The position numbers were made by a program, and so were the translations under genes. A stretch of 64,000 nucleotides of DNA, from contig CP154954.1 in the NCBI GenBank assembly GCA_039621445.1, positions 61,191,858 through 61,255,857 on the forward strand. Direction: 5' to 3'. This stretch comes from Euglena gracilis (lineage: Eukaryota; Euglenida; Euglenophyceae; Euglenales). The notes beneath the pieces are model-generated. The model did no database searches and was not told the DNA's origin. It worked only from the letters and a program-made list of their open reading frames with translations. Within the stretch, counting starts at the first letter, position 1, and each line of letters starts with the position of its first letter. This document shows positions 1-29,319 of the stretch, one piece after another.

Positions 1-584
1 ATGATAAATGGGCAGCCCCATGTGGCGCGCCCCCAATCGCGGCCTCCCCCTCCCTCTGAAGGCAACGCGCGTCAACTCGGCCGAAGCACAGGTTTCTCCA
101 TCATTCCCGGAGCGATTCGTTACGTCATGGACGCTCCTCTTTGGTTTTTGTCCTTTTCCACTCTGGTGCAATCGACATTGATTTTTTTTGCAAAGATCCA
201 TTGAAGCCTTTTCAATATGTGGGTGGGTCAGAATGTGACAGAGCATTTCCAGATCGGCGTGCCCTTTCCTATGTGTGGACAAACAATAGAAATGTTTTTT
301 GCCGCCCCATAATCTTCCTTTTGGGTTCGGTGACCATGCCAGACACACGTTACCAGATGCAGACATAGCCATAGAACTTTCATATATGGATATTTTGTCT
401 TGTTCTGGCAATGGTGTCCTTGATCCCGATATGTTTCAGTGATCCACATTTGACATATTATTTCATGTCTTCACAATATAGGACCTTTCCCAGTTCCACA
501 TCGTAGGTTTCACTTGGACCAGAGCGGTCTTTAAGGGACAGGAAAGTTTTTTTTTTATTTCCTTAAGGACTGCCCCCCATTCGG

Positions 585-800
585 CCAAAGGGCCGGCCAA
601 GGGCCAGAGTGGGACTTGAAAGGGGGCAAAAATTAAACAGTCGAAAAACACAGTTTTTAATGATTTTGGTGGATGGATGATGGTCCAAGGGTGCCAGGAA
701 TCAATTTTCAATCAATTTTTTTCCTGATGTCGACCTGTTCTCGCTGAAAAATGCCAAAATTCTTGCCCATTTTCTTGTATATTTTTCATTGAGTGTGCTG
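585..800. repeat. Dispersed repeat, copy 1 (partner near 19,165)
   Basis: Text such as 'gatggtccaagggtgc' followed by 'aggaatcaat' and 'gacctg' recurs in the same order and orientation at about 19,165-19,380, with 'aagggcc-gccaagggc' upstream in both. The copies are clearly diverged. No coding capacity is apparent. Confidence 0.6.
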
Positions 801-959
801 GGACAGCGGATTTTTTTTTATTTCCTTAAGGATCGTCCTGACTTGAACACCAAGGAACCCCCCTGAATGTAATGAAGTGTGGATGACAGTCCCACTTCGT
901 TATGTGGGGGGTACATTTCCTCAGACCTCAACACATCAGCGAGGACGTTGGTATCATAC

Positions 960-1290
960 AATCATTTAGGCACTGGCCGACCCCCCCCCCCCGGGGGGGA
1001 TGGGTGACTGGTTTTTTTCAGAGTGACTGAATGGTTTCTGGTTTTTGGCCCGGACCCCCTCCCCCCCGGGGTTGGCAAAAAAAACCACTAAAAAGTTGCC
1101 TGGCGCCAAAGGCGGCGTAAATTTTTTGACTTTTTTTTGCATGTTTTTGGTCAAATTTCCTTTTGGATTCGAGAGTGGCCGACCCCCCCCGGGGGGGGGG
1201 GTAGTGACTGACTGGTTTCCGAAAAAAGTGATTGCCTGGTTTTTCGAAGAGTGGATTGACCCCTCCGTCCTCCCTGGGGGTCGGTAAAAT
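960..1290. repeat. Interspersed 'GTGACTGACTGG' family, copy 1
   Basis: Blocks of C and G runs alternate with 'tgactggttttt' and 'gagtgactga'. The same vocabulary recurs at 9,600-9,860 on this strand and at 23,450-23,690 on the opposite strand ('aaaaccagtcagtcac'). Confidence 0.55.
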
Positions 1291-4200
1291 TGTATGGGGT
1301 TGGGTTTGTCCGAGGGGTTAGGGTCAGGCTGATTTTAGGTCACCCTGAGGGGGTGGTGACTGCTTGGGAAGGCGCTCCAAGTCGCCAGATCTGACCCTCC
1401 TGGGGGGTGATAGGGCAGTGGGGCAAATGGCTAATAGTGCCTGGTTAAGGCACTCCAGTGCTGAAGGTGCTGGAAAGCCTGAAAGGCGGCCATTTTTGAC
1501 CTGATTTTTGGCCCGCGACCCCATAGGTGCTTCAAGGCACTCCAAGACCCACCTCCCTGGGGTTGATCAAACTCAGCTTGGTTAAGTTTCAGCTTTGCCG
1601 ATTCTGAGTATTCAACTGGCCGACTCTGGGATCTCTGTCTAGTTCAGGGCTGCATTCTTCATTTGTATTTCCTTATTTGAATTCCTCATTTGGGCTCACC
1701 TGCATTCCCTTTTTTATTCTTTATTTGGGTGGGGTTTCAAGTTTCCTGGAACATTTTGGGTTTTCTGTTTTGTCGAACATTTCACAACTCTATTTTTTTT
1801 ATGCTGATGCATTACGGACCAACTCATAAATGTGGTTCCAAAGTTTTCAAACATAAATTTAGTTCAAAAGTTCAAGCAGTGAAATTTCTCCCCAAAATCA
1901 GGTGGCAGAAAGGTCTGCAATGCTGGTCTAAATTTGGCTCATTTTTGACTTTTACTTGCAATATCTTTTTTTTTTTACGATTGAACGATGGTTTGGGTCA
2001 CCGAATCAAGATTATCGGGTGGTTTACATTATCTGAACTTTCTATTTCCATGATCGAAGAACCACACAAAATGCATAATTCACATTGATGAATTTTAAGG
2101 GTGGCCGACTCAGGGCTGTGTGGGAATCCCCAAAACCCCATGGGTGATGGGTTCCCCCCCCCCAACTCCATCGATTGATGGGGGGTCCCCCCCAAGGAAG
2201 GCCTGGTGGGGGGATCGACCCCCAACAAACAACAGCACTGTGCAGAAGGCGGAAATTTTGAATGAAAAATCGCCCCCGGAAACATGGGAAGCGCACAGCC
2301 CTGGCCGACCCCAGCCTGCCACCCCGGGGGGGGGGTCTGCCGTGCCCCCCCCAAAAAAAAACAATTGGGCGTGTCAGCGGTAAGGAACGTTATAATGGTA
2401 GGGCATCGCTGCCCTTCCATTTGAGCAGTGATGCGCGCAGTGGCAAAGTACCTGCAACCTGGCCAGAGAAACAAAATGTCACAACCCTGGATGGTTGGGG
2501 GTCAATCAGAATGCCCCCCCAATGTTTGGTAGTGTTTCCCTGGATACAAATGGTTGTTTGGATGATGAAACCTGAAGAGATGCGAACAAGCTGAATATTA
2601 CCAACCCTGGGGGGGAGGGAAGTCTTGGAATCAGAGATTTTTTTAAAGGTTTTGTGACGCGACCCAGGGTAGGGTTGGGTGGGTCCCAGCCGAGCCCCCC
2701 ACACCCCAGGGGGGGGGGTCGGGAATTACACCAGAGTTGCTCACCTGGCCAGGGGAGTCCCTGGCCATTCACCACACAAACTGGGCCAGAAGCGAAGTTA
2801 GCACCGGCCATGAACAGATAAGAAGCCTTAGTGCAAAACTCAGGGAGGGGGGTCGGACCGAGTGGGTTCCCCGCTGGAGGCAGGGTTTTCTTCTATTTTC
2901 GGCCCGAAGCGCCAAATAATTTTTTGGACCCCAAAATTGGCACCCAAAAGTCCCCCGAGACTGGTGGGTCCATACCCCGCCGGGTGGGTGGATCGGTCCG
3001 GACCCCCCTCCCCCCGGGTCCTAAAAAACCTCTGCTTGGAATGCCATGAAGTGTCAGGGTCTGGGCAGGCAGGCACGACCCCCCCCGACCCGACCCGGGT
3101 CATGTCTGACTGGCTGTGGGCCCGAAATCCAGCAAAAAATAGTGCATCTCGGGTCTTGGGGCACCTTCGGCGCCAGAGTGCCTTGGCCCCCCCAGGGGGT
3201 CGGACCTGGGTGTCTCAGAGGGCAGGCAGGTGGTGACCAGTTTTCGCCATTGGGGAAGTGAGGGGTACGACTTCCCCTCCTCACGGGTCCTGCAGGTCTG
3301 ACGTCCCTCTTGCTGGGAGGCCCCGCTGGCTGCCTCTCGCCATGCCCTGCCAGGCTTTTTGGGGTGTTTTGGGGGTTTTGAGAGAAGTGCCTCCCTCACC
3401 CCACCAGACTGCCCCTTGCCGTTGTTCCCTAAAGCACTGATTTTGAAATGCGGTGAAAAAATAATGTTGTGAAAATAGTTTGAAAATGTTTTGAAATGCA
3501 GTAAAACGTGACTTCTTTGGTCCAACAACCCCACTCGCCACCAACCTGCCCACCGTGGTGTGCGGCACAGAAGCTCTCAGAGAAGGTGTTTGGGTCCATT
3601 AATGAAGCCTGCTCACGACTCTGATGTTTCACAGCAAAGCGGTGCCTCCCCGTGCAAATGTCCTGGGGAGGAGGACGTGTCCCCGTCGGGTGGTTTGTAT
3701 GAGATGCTGATAGCGGCCATGTCCCTTTCGCTACTGCAAGGCCGCACTCTGACTGCCAGAAAAAGTAGCGCGTTGATATTCAGTAAAGGGGCGCATATGT
3801 ATTATGTTTGGCACCGAAAGTGTTTACTGAAAAGGAGCTACAGAAAGGTCAGGTACCTACTCTGTGCCAGAAGGGTATTTTTTTTTATTCTTCAGCTAAC
3901 TCGTGGCCAAAATATGCAATTTGGAGGTCGTCACTTTTGGCAGCTCCTTGGGGTTTCTTTCGCAAGGGTCATGTAACAACTGCTGCAGCCTGTGTGGTGG
4001 TGGGCTATTCTGTGTGGTCAAGGTTGATGGTTGAGCAGAACAGCAACCAACCACCAGAGAAGTGTGGCCATCGAGGCTGACATTGACCAGCCATCTCTCG
4101 ACTGTGCGGAGAAACCACCGTGGTTTGCCAGCTCAAAGAGGATGGGCGAACTTTAATGTGTCAATGCAACAGAAAAAATGGCGCAGAGGTGCAACTGTTC

Positions 4201-6025
4201 GTGAGGGAACAGGAAAAATGCTGGTTTGGTTTTTTTTCCTGCTGATATCTTTGAGCATCTTTCAGAATCTTTGTCTGTTCCTCTCATTTCCTGGAGGGAG
4301 ACTGAAACAGAACTACATATTTTTTTTGCCATCCTGCCTGTTGCGAAGCGGCGGGAGAGGACGACGAGAGGAGCCGAAAAAGCTTCTCAAATTTGAAGAT
4401 ATGTCGCGCGGCTGCAGTAAACGAACCCTGGGCTCCCAAAGTGGTGTATTGGACAGCGTTGACCAGTCCGAATTTTCCCACACTGCACTGGCACCAGCTG
4501 TACGCTGCACTGGCGGCGAGTTCAACCTCTGCATCAGCCGCTGTCCCATTCCCTCGCATGGCAGAGCCGAGACGAATGGCTGCGGCACAGCTCCCTGTAT
4601 TCGCTGGCAATTGTGCTTCTTCCAAATAGCTCTTCCGCCGTTTGCATCAAACTGAGAACTTTGGGGAATCCTTGGCCTCTCTGCCTACCAGGGGGAAAAC
4701 GGTGAACTATTATGAGACAATGGTAGGAAGGTTGTTCTGTGCATTCACCCCACTTTCTCAAAGTGCCCATTTGTGCATGTTCGAGCTTTTTTTTTCTGCA
4801 TTTACCCCCTACTTTCTTTTTCATATTTGTGATATTTCTTTGTTTTTGCATGTTTTATTCTGCTGTTCAGAGTTTTCTTTCTAAAATTATATTTTGTTTC
4901 TTGTTTTGTGCGTGTTCTGCCTGTTGTTGGGCAAATTTTGCATTTCCAGTATTTCTATTCCCCTCAGGTTTTCCCCCCTTTTTGCAATTTTCCCCCTGCA
5001 ATCGCCAGCAGATTCCTCCCTGTGATGACGCTCTGGTGGTCTGGTGGCCACTCCCTAAACAATTGCCCCCCTTCCCATAATCGCCCCCCGAACCCAACCA
5101 CCCCTCAGACATAGCTGTCATAATCCCATCATCCTGCCCCCAGTTCTTCTTGCAAAAGTTCAAGACACTCAGGGTTCTGTGTTTGTGGTGCTTTGCCAAA
5201 GAGGGGGAGGGTTATATTTGGTACAACAAGATCAAACCTTCAGCGTATAAAGCTGTATTTCAGAGCTTTGGCGACATACCACCATCTTCCAATTGCATAA
5301 CCCGCAGAAAACCGTCGTTCCATTGAGCATTACACCAACCAAATTTCGTGCTTATTTTCCTGTTCTTTCCTCCCTGTTCAATCGGTCAATGATGCATCAT
5401 TTGGATGATATTGTATTCCCGCCTTCCACCACCTTTTGCGTTTGCTTTTGGTCCTTCTTCATTTCACACGGAAACTATGGCTTCTGAAAGCGTTGCTGCT
5501 GTCGCTTTGGGACTTGCAAATATCAAACTTCAATAGCAAATTCCAAAGTTGCCGGTAGTAAGAGCCACACAGACGCCGAAGCCTGTTACCCCCCCCCCCA
5601 AGTGCAACCGCCCCAGTGGCAGGGGACCGAGCCCTAACCGCCACTTCACCACAACCACTGTGATGGAGCCCAACCCTTCTCCATCCACTTGGCTTCTTCC
5701 CACCCTCAGCTTCCTGGCCGGCCTACTGGGGGCTGTGCTCTGATGAACTGACCCCCCCCCCCAGGTCCACCTGCTTAGACAGGCACTTGAAGGTCCAACC
5801 AAGGTCCAACCCACCTGGGGGGGGGGGTAGGTTGGGCCCAACACTGCCTGGGCACCCCGGCTCCTTCGGTGCCAGAATACCAGAAAAGGGTGCCGTTCGG
5901 GCTTGTGCCGACTCAGGGGGGGGGGTCTGCCTTGCAGGCATCCCAGTTGGGCACTCCACGAACCCACTCCCCTGGGGTGAGTCACGGCCTGCGCTGCCCC
6001 CTCCCCAGCCCTCCCCCTGGTGGCC

Positions 6026-22850
<16,825 letters not shown>

Positions 22851-23124
22851 ATGACGTTCTCCTGGTTCCCCCCAAAAACAATACACCCCCCTTGTGATTT
22901 TCCCACGATTGTGGTTGCCAGTTGCCAGGGCATAGCTCAAGAGAGTTACCCCACCCCCTGGGGCGGTTCCAGCCAGCCAGCGGTCTTTTTCCAGTCCTGG
23001 ACCCCCCTCTCCTCCATCAAAGAATTTATTATTTCCTGCCGCTCGAAGGGCGGCTAGACAGTAACGGATTTTTGGCTTTCGGGGGTGCAAAAATGTGCCA
23101 AAAATGAGCAAAAATGGGCTGGCA

Positions 23125-23290
23125 ATTTTTTTTCGGTCCAACCTGGCTTCGCTGGACTGGCCCGAACTTTATTTCAGTGGACCCCCCCCCCCCGGGGTCC
23201 GCATCCCAGCTGGGAGGTGCAGGGTGGAAAAAAAATGTGCTGGCTGGCTGGACCCCCCTCCCCCCAGGGGTAGGGTCCCCTCCCCTTCCG
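23125..23290. repeat. Dispersed 'GGTCCAACC' repeat, copy 2
   Basis: Collinear with 7,440-7,570: 'ggtccaacctggctt', 'aactttatttcag', 'ggacccc', then 'ggctggctgga'. Confidence 0.55.
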
Positions 23291-23449
23291 GCTTAAGAAA
23301 ACCCCTCATAGAGAAGAAATAGTGGCAATTTTGCACTGTTTTCAAAAGCATTATTTCAAACGACAATGGTCTTGTGTGCCGTGGGGTCGGTCCAACCTCT
23401 TGCGAGGAGTCACGCAGTTTTTTAACCCCCCCCCCTCAAAGGTTCACTT

Positions 23450-23690
23450 CCACTCTTCCAAAAACCAGTCAGTCACTTTTTTCTTGAAAAACCAGTCAGT
23501 CGCTGGCGGTCAGCCACTCTGGAAATCACGGGTTTATTGACCAAAATTATAAAAGGCCAAAACTTTCCAGCACCTTAGGCGCCAGGTCACTTTAGCAGCT
23601 CTTTTCCGACACCACCCCGTCCTCAGGGGGGGGGGGGTTGGACCAAAAAACCAGTCAATCACTCTGAAAAACAGTCACCCCTGTTCAGGT
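23450..23690. repeat. Interspersed 'ACTGACTGG' family, copy 3 (inverted)
   Basis: 'aaaaccagtcagtcac' occurs once and 'aaaaccagtca-tc' twice more; this is the complement of the blocks at 960 and 9,600. Confidence 0.55.
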
Positions 23691-25077
23691 CAGGTGTTTG
23701 GAAATTGGCCTAAAAAACGCGCAACCACCAGGGAGTTGCTTTAGGACCAGGGGTTTTTTTAGTCTTGGACCCCCTCCCCCGGGGGGGAGGGGGGGTAGGG
23801 TGGGTGGGTCCCTTGGACCCCCTCCCCTCCCCCCCCGGGGGGGGGAAGGGGCTGGTGGGTATTTTTGGCGCCGAAGGTGCCGAAAATTTCGAAAAAGGTG
23901 CTATTTTTAGCATTTTCGGGCAAAAGTGGGTGGGTCCCCCGGGACCCCCCTCCCCCGGGGGGGGCCCCACCCCTGGGGGTGGGTGGGTGGGTGCCGACCC
24001 CCTCCCCCCCCCCGGTCTTAAAAAAAACCCTGTTTAGGACCCCAGGGTTCCAGCCCAGAGGCTGGAAAACTATTGGGCTGGCTGGAAAAAGGCTGCTGGC
24101 TAACCCCCCCCAGGCTTCAGGCGAGAACTGGGCCTGACTGGGGTCGAACTGGGTGACAACAAATCGAAACTGCAAAAATGTAAAAAAAAACTGCCAACTA
24201 TGCAAAAAAATTCGAAATTTTGTGGGTGCGAAGTGCTGAAAATTTTTGGAAAATCGGGCAAAAATGGCCAAAAATTTGCATTTTTGGGTCGTTTTTGTGA
24301 TTTTCGCCTCGAACTTTTGCTGAAAAATGCCAACCCAGCTGGATTTGGGCTTTTTTTGGGCATCTTTTCAGGTACCTGCCGGGTCCAGCTCCCAGCCGGC
24401 AGGACCCCCCCCAGCTTGGAGACTCCCTGGGGGGAGGTCCAGTCAGCACTTTTTCCGGCCAGAGCCTTTTTCCAGCCGGCTCGTGGGACCCCCCCCCCGG
24501 GGGATCCTTGAGAAAACCCCTGTTCTCCATCTGGGATTCTGTCACAATTGCTTGTGGAGATTCTATATTTCGATGGCGAAGTCATGCAGGAGATTCCACG
24601 TCTATGTGACACATGGGACACCCGTCACCACATTCGCCCTATTTGGACTGAATGAGCGTTTTCAGGTTTGCATTTGTGCTTCGGGGCCAGCGGTTGTCGT
24701 CTGCTGGGTGTTTGAATCCTTTTTCAATTAAAGATGATAACCTTCCCAATGTTTGGCGGACCCCAATAGCCACCCTCTGAGGAAAATTTTGGACAGCACC
24801 AGCTCCGCATGTTTCCCTCACAAGGTCCTCGCAAGGTCCATGTGCCGTCGGTGCCCTTCCTTCCTCGGTTTCCCTCGAGGGAGTACTGCCCTTCTTGCCG
24901 TTGCTGGGTGTTGCTTTTTTGGAGTCTGTTGTCTGGGTAGGCGTGTCCTCTTTAGCACAAGACATAAAAATATAGCACCTGAAAGCACATGGACTACAGA
25001 GAGCACCTCGGGCTCCGCAATTTGCCCTTCCGGGGCGATTTTTTTTCGAGACGATTGTTTTGGCTCGCTGGGTTGAG

Positions 25078-25345
25078 GTGCCCCACTTCTCGGACTCTCA
25101 CGACACAGGGAGGGGGAGGAAGGCACCAAGAGGGCGAAGCACAAGAAGATTTTGAAGTCCTGCTTTCCTTGCCGGCTGTGTCGGACTCCCACGACAAAGG
25201 AAGGGGGAGGAAGGGACCAAGAGGGCGAAGCACAAGAAGATGGTGAGGTGAGGTCCTGCTTTCCTTGCCGGCTGTTCTGTTCTGGTGTGTTTGTGCGTGC
25301 GCGGGGGTGCTTCTTACTGCGCCTTTGTTGCCGGAGTTGGCGATG
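25078..25345. repeat. DIRS-A 3' terminal repeat and complementary region
   Basis: 25,240-25,345 holds 'tgctttccttgccggctg' and 'gtgtgtttgtgcgtgcgcgg', the reverse complement of 29,680-29,795. Two tandem copies of a roughly 75-bp block ('gaccaagagggcgaagcac') occur at about 25,078-25,160 and 25,172-25,247. An inverted copy lies at 25,572-25,640, within the recombinase tail. Confidence 0.75.
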
Positions 25346-25559
25346 ATGAGGCCTCCTCCGACACCTTGGCGAAGCTGAACCGCCGTGGCCCCGCCCCCCC
25401 CCTCTCCCATGGTCGCTTGGTGGGGGGCCCCCCCCCTGATGGGGATGGTGGTCTCTTTCTGTGTTTCTGGGTGGGTGGTTGGGGCTGCTTGGTTGGGGGT
25501 CCCTTTTCTGGTTGGGATGTCTTTCTTTTTCTGCTGATTTTTTGGGTGGGGGGGTTGGG

Positions 25560-26790
25560 CTCACCATCTTCTTGTGCTTCGCCCTCTTGGTCCCTTCCTC
25601 CCCCTTCCTTTGTCGTGGGAGTCCGAGACCATTCGGGCTCCGCACTGCGAGATGGTGAGGTACTGTGCACCCCCCTTTGGGCCATAATATTTTGAATTTT
25701 TGACACGACTCCCAGCCTCAAATAATGAGCTTGGAAGGCACCAAAATTTTTCCACTGACCCAGCTGCTGGACTTCTTCCACTTGCAAACCAGCATTTTTC
25801 CACCATAAGACCCCAGCCCCTCTGGTGCTGTGGGGTTTCCAGTGGGTGGTGTCCACCCCCCCCTCCTGCAGAATTTCTTTGGTTAGGGAATTCACCCTTT
25901 CTGATGTCAAAGGTCTTTTACCATCCAAAGACCACAACAAATTATTTTTGTGCCCAACCATGTGGGCTGTCCTCTCCACATACTCTTTCAATAAATGCCA
26001 TGGGCTGATGAGGGGGGGTGTGTGGCAAATTCAAAATCTTTTCCCATTTTGGGAATTGCCACCCTTTCCTTTGCAATAAAATGAAAATTTTTTCTCCCAC
26101 GAAACTGATTTTTCGCTGTGTCCTGGCTAAATCAACCCCCCTGTGGAGGGCCAAAGCCTCCAACAGATGATGAGTCTGTTTCTGAGCTCTTTCACAGATA
26201 GGTCTGAGAGGGGTGTGGAATTCCTCATGATGTTTTCTAGGAAATCAGTGGGGTCCCAAAAGTGGGCATACTTGCAGACATTGGCATTCCACTTCCTTTT
26301 CAATGGAGCCAGAAGGGGTGAAAATCTCAAAGACCCAAACCCTGGGAGTAATAAGGCTGCTGCATATGCATTTCGTGCAGTATTGATGCTATGAACAGCA
26401 AGATCAAGGATGGCTTCAGCCATCTTGGGGACTGTGCACTGCTGCAGAGGCACCCCTTTGTGCAATAATTGACCCACCAATGCCCTGAAGGCTGAGTCAT
26501 ATCTTTTGACATTTCCCAGATTTTTTATGTAAGTGTCGATACTGGACATCGAAACTTCCTGGGATTGTAATATTTGCCTGACACAATCAAGCAGGCCAAA
26601 TTCCACCTTGGGGGGGCATCTCCTCCCCCCAGCAGTTGGTGAACAGACCCCATTGGGGGGGTACTAGCAAAACCTTGCTGCCTGGCTGCCTGATTGACAT
26701 TAATTGGCGCCACCATGATGTCGAAGCCCAGTGGGGTACAATCAACAGACAAATTAGGTCTGGGTTTAACATTAATCTCTGAACCCATTG
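25560..26790 (-). pseudogene. DIRS-A tyrosine recombinase, broken
   Basis: Frames on the minus strand from about 26,606 to 25,560 together encode a phage-integrase-like recombinase that would insert the circular DNA copy. The N-terminal SAM-like part includes 'VKRYDSAFRALVGQLL'. The catalytic positions are visible: Arg in 'LLPGFGSLRFSPLL', His and Arg in 'HSTRGAGVLWWKNAG', Trp in 'QQLGQWKNF' and the nucleophile Tyr in 'AFQAHYLRLG'. The coding sequence is spread over at least three frames (26,127-26,606, then 25,942-26,163, then 25,314-25,991), so frameshifts separate domains that should be continuous. The tail runs into the terminal repeat. Confidence 0.85.
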
Positions 26791-26849
26791 GGGAATGATG
26801 CTCCAGGGAGGGTTGGCATAAACTGGGGGGAGACCCCTTAAATCTGCCT

Positions 26850-27701
26850 TCAGAGCATCCACCAACAAAGCCCCTTGGTGGGGTACCGACAAATGAACTT
26901 GGGGAATTTTTTGTTGCTGGGTGTGCAAAACATGTCCACCTCTGGGGTGATCTGGTTTTTGAAAAACTTCAGAATCAGGTGAAAAATGGTCAGGTTCAGG
27001 GTATAATCCCCTGGATCTTTTTGCTCCCTGGTCAGGGAGTCTGCCAATTGTTCTTTTGTGGGAACCCAAACCACCTGCAAGTTGATTTGCCTTTCTTGGC
27101 AATGGTACAGAAGGGGTTCTAGGATGGAATTTAAATATGGCTTTTTGCCTCCCCATTTTGTCAAATAACTGACTGCCACCTGGCTGTCCACATGAAGAAC
27201 AATGGTTTGTTTTGGTTTTGCCAAAGCCTTTACAGTTTCCACTGCAGACATCAATTCTTTTTGATTGATGTGAAGGACATGCAGGTCCCTCCAGAAATCC
27301 TGGACCTTTTGACCAGACTTTTTGTCCAGCCCCCCCCATTGCCAGGTGCTGCTGTCTGAGAACAGTTCCTGAGAGGCCTGGGATTGAAAGGCTCTGCCCA
27401 CACCTGGCTGCAAAAACGTTTTTAACTCCACAATTTGATCTTTGACCCCCTGGGGAATGGTCAGGGTGTGGTCCCAACCCCACTTTGTGTGCAAATCCAC
27501 CATTTTGCGAAGTTGATCTGTCAGAATTCTGAGAAAAGGCATTGAAACTAAATAGCTTCTGACTTGCCCTACAATAGAGCTGAGTTTTCTGCAGCTCATC
27601 TTTTGTGCTGTCAGCACCTTTCCTAATTCCTTTCTTAGGGATTTTAATTTTTCCTGTGGAATTTCCAGCTGGCCTTTTTTCAAATTGATCCACTGGCCCA
27701 A
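26850..27701 (-). CDS. DIRS-A reverse transcriptase thumb and RNase H
   Basis: A 283-codon open frame. It begins with the connection segment 'LGQWINLKKGQLEIPQEKL' and continues into DIRS-type RNase H: 'DSSTWQWGG' (first Asp), 'INQKELMSAVETVKAL' (Glu), 'LHVDSQVAVSYLTKWGG' (second Asp) and 'WVPTKEQLADSLTR' (final Asp region). It ends with the 'VDMFCTPSNKKFPKF' block seen after RNase H in DIRS pols. The RT palm lies upstream in another frame and its catalytic motif is damaged, so this is a remnant of a larger pol. Confidence 0.85.
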   Translation of the reverse strand: MGQWINLKKGQLEIPQEKLKSLRKELGKVLTAQKMSCRKLSSIVGQVRSYLVSMPFLRILTDQLRKMVDLHTKWGWDHTLTIPQGVKDQIVELKTFLQPGVGRAFQSQASQELFSDSSTWQWGGLDKKSGQKVQDFWRDLHVLHINQKELMSAVETVKALAKPKQTIVLHVDSQVAVSYLTKWGGKKPYLNSILEPLLYHCQERQINLQVVWVPTKEQLADSLTREQKDPGDYTLNLTIFHLILKFFKNQITPEVDMFCTPSNKKFPKFICRYPTKGLCWWML

Positions 27702-27933
27702 ATGCTTTATTTCTTGTGTTGGTTCCAGACATGATTTGGGGAGGTTTATTCTGAAACCTGCCAGTAAAAGATCTTTTTTTTTTTTTTTTTAATTCTGGGT
27801 TTCTGTTTTTTTTTTGGCTGCTTATAGTAAATTTTTGTTTATGTAGATGAAAACTACTTTTCTTTCCTTCCCTCCATTTTCTTTCCCAGACTCTCATGAG
27901 AGTCATAAACTTTTGTTGCAGGCTGCTTAACCC

Positions 27934-29319
27934 TCACGATGCAGATTGAAATTGCCCCGTCCCCACCCCCACTTGCATGCAGACATGCTTTTCCAGGCTG
28001 CTGTGCAGCTTTAAATGGAAATAAGCATCTTTCAGATCTATTTTTCCACAGAACCAGCCCTTTCTGAGATATGGGAAAATGTTTCCCATGTGTTCCAGTC
28101 TGAACTTCTGGGGGGTGAAATGTTGATTTAACTGTCGACAATCCGAAATTAATCTTTCCTTTGTCTTTCCCCCTTCCTGTTTGGAAATGATAAAATAGGG
28201 GACAAAATGTTTTGCTCCCTCTGGGGTGATTTGCCTGGTTGCCCCTGCACATTCGTATTCCCTCAGAATTTTTTGGGCAGTCATTATTTCTTGGGGAGTT
28301 TTGAAGGGAATTTTTAAGGACATCTGAGGGGGGAGGGGAAGATCTGCCCTGACCCCTTCCCTTATCAGGTTTAATACCTCTGTGCTGGCCCCTGCCTTGA
28401 CCCAATGGTGAATGCTGGCCTGCAGGGCCATGAATGGGGGCACCCCTGGGTGTAATGTGTCTGGGGAGTCCACAGGCCCCATCACTGGGGTCCCTTCCCC
28501 TGGCTGCCCCATCACTGGGGTCCTGCCTGGCTGCCCCATCACTGGGGTCCTGCCTGGCTGCCCCATCACTGGGGTCACCTCTGGCCCTGCCATAGGGCTG
28601 CCCAAAGACAGGCTTTCCCCCTGATTTTGAAAGATTGGGGAAAGTCTGTGTCTGCAATGGGGAGGTACATATGTAGCTGGGGGGTTTGGCTTGATTACCT
28701 TCTGGGGGGGCCCTTGTGTAGCCAATCTTGGACCTCCCCCCCAAGGGCTGGTGTGATCTTGAATGCATTGGCCTCCAATGGCCACTTGATTTTGATTGAA
28801 ATGGCCTCCATTGGCCTTGAAATCTTGATGCTTCTCCTGGCCTCCATTGGCCTTTTGCATATAATGGCCTCCATTGGCCTTGATATTTCGATGCTTCCCC
28901 TGGCCCCCATTGGCCTCTTGCACATAATGGCCTCCATTGGCCTTCCCCTGAAGGGGGGGTTGCTTGCCTGGATGTGCAGCTCCTGAGGGGTTTGTGTTTG
29001 AGGGAGCTGTGGGGTAAGTTGGACATACATACCTTTCCCCCATGGGAGCTTCCCAGGTTTGGACACAGGCTGCCATAGCCTTGCTCCTGGGCCCACTGCC
29101 CTCTTGGATGATGGCTTCCATAGCCATGATTCTGGGCCCCAGGCCCTGTCCAATGATGGCTGCCATAGCCTTGACTTGGATTTGAATCTTTTGGATTGAG
29201 GCTGCCATAGCCTTTGCTTTTTCCCCTGAAAGGGGAGGAACTGAGAAAAAGGGGTGGAGTCTGTTGGACCTGTGATGGTGGTCCCCCTCTGTCGTCTCTT
29301 CCTGACCACAGTTGTCCAT
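27934..29319 (-). pseudogene. DIRS-A gag-like region fused in frame to RT N-terminus
   Basis: A 461-codon open frame. The first two thirds are low-complexity and repetitive: an 'ANGGH'/'ANGGQ' series, then a 'GQPGRTPVM' series reflecting DNA minisatellites at 28,770-28,960 and 28,480-28,590. The last third reads 'VLNLIREGVRADLPLPPQ', 'HFVPYFIISKQEGGKTKERL', 'ISDCRQLNQ' and 'GKIDLKDAYFHLKLH', the fingers and first catalytic Asp of a DIRS RT. After 27,934 the frame is lost. The position where YLDD is expected (near 27,830) reads 'YINKN', next to a T/A homopolymer, so copy A lacks the RT active site. Confidence 0.75.

Larger units (their letters stand above)
1..6025. other. Repeat-rich DNA, no gene resolved
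   Basis: This stretch is a patchwork of AT-rich text and long C or G runs. Open frames occur on both strands at once, as expected from low-complexity DNA, and none shows a family motif. Short patches with more coding-like composition lie near 3,560-3,800, 4,060-4,160 and 4,390-4,630, but I could not assign a frame, splice sites or homology to any. An ORF ending near 5,743 has a hydrophobic C-terminus and could be the tail of an unrecognised gene. Confidence 0.5.
22851..24959. other. Intergenic repeats downstream of UROS
   Basis: C/G runs and members of the 'GGTCCAACC' (23,125-23,290) and 'ACTGACTGG' (23,450-23,690) families dominate. A short stretch at 24,530-24,750 has fewer homopolymers and mixed open frames but no recognisable protein. 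Confidence 0.55.

Noticed and set aside
3560-4160. Possible exons ('GGLYEMLIAAMSLSLLQ', 'EADIDQPSLDCAEKPPW')
   Set aside because: Protein-like wording, but no homology, no paired splice sites and no continuation that I could find.
4284-4851. Several overlapping ORFs on both strands
   Set aside because: Four frames are open over the same 300 bp and none has a recognisable motif.
5977-6008. GTGAGT...CCCCAG as a 5' UTR intron of UROS
   Set aside because: It would be only 32 nt, shorter than known spliceosomal introns in most lineages, with no supporting exon upstream.
24818-25645. Minus-strand 275-codon basic ORF
   Set aside because: It runs through the DIRS terminal repeats. Composition is explained by repeat DNA.
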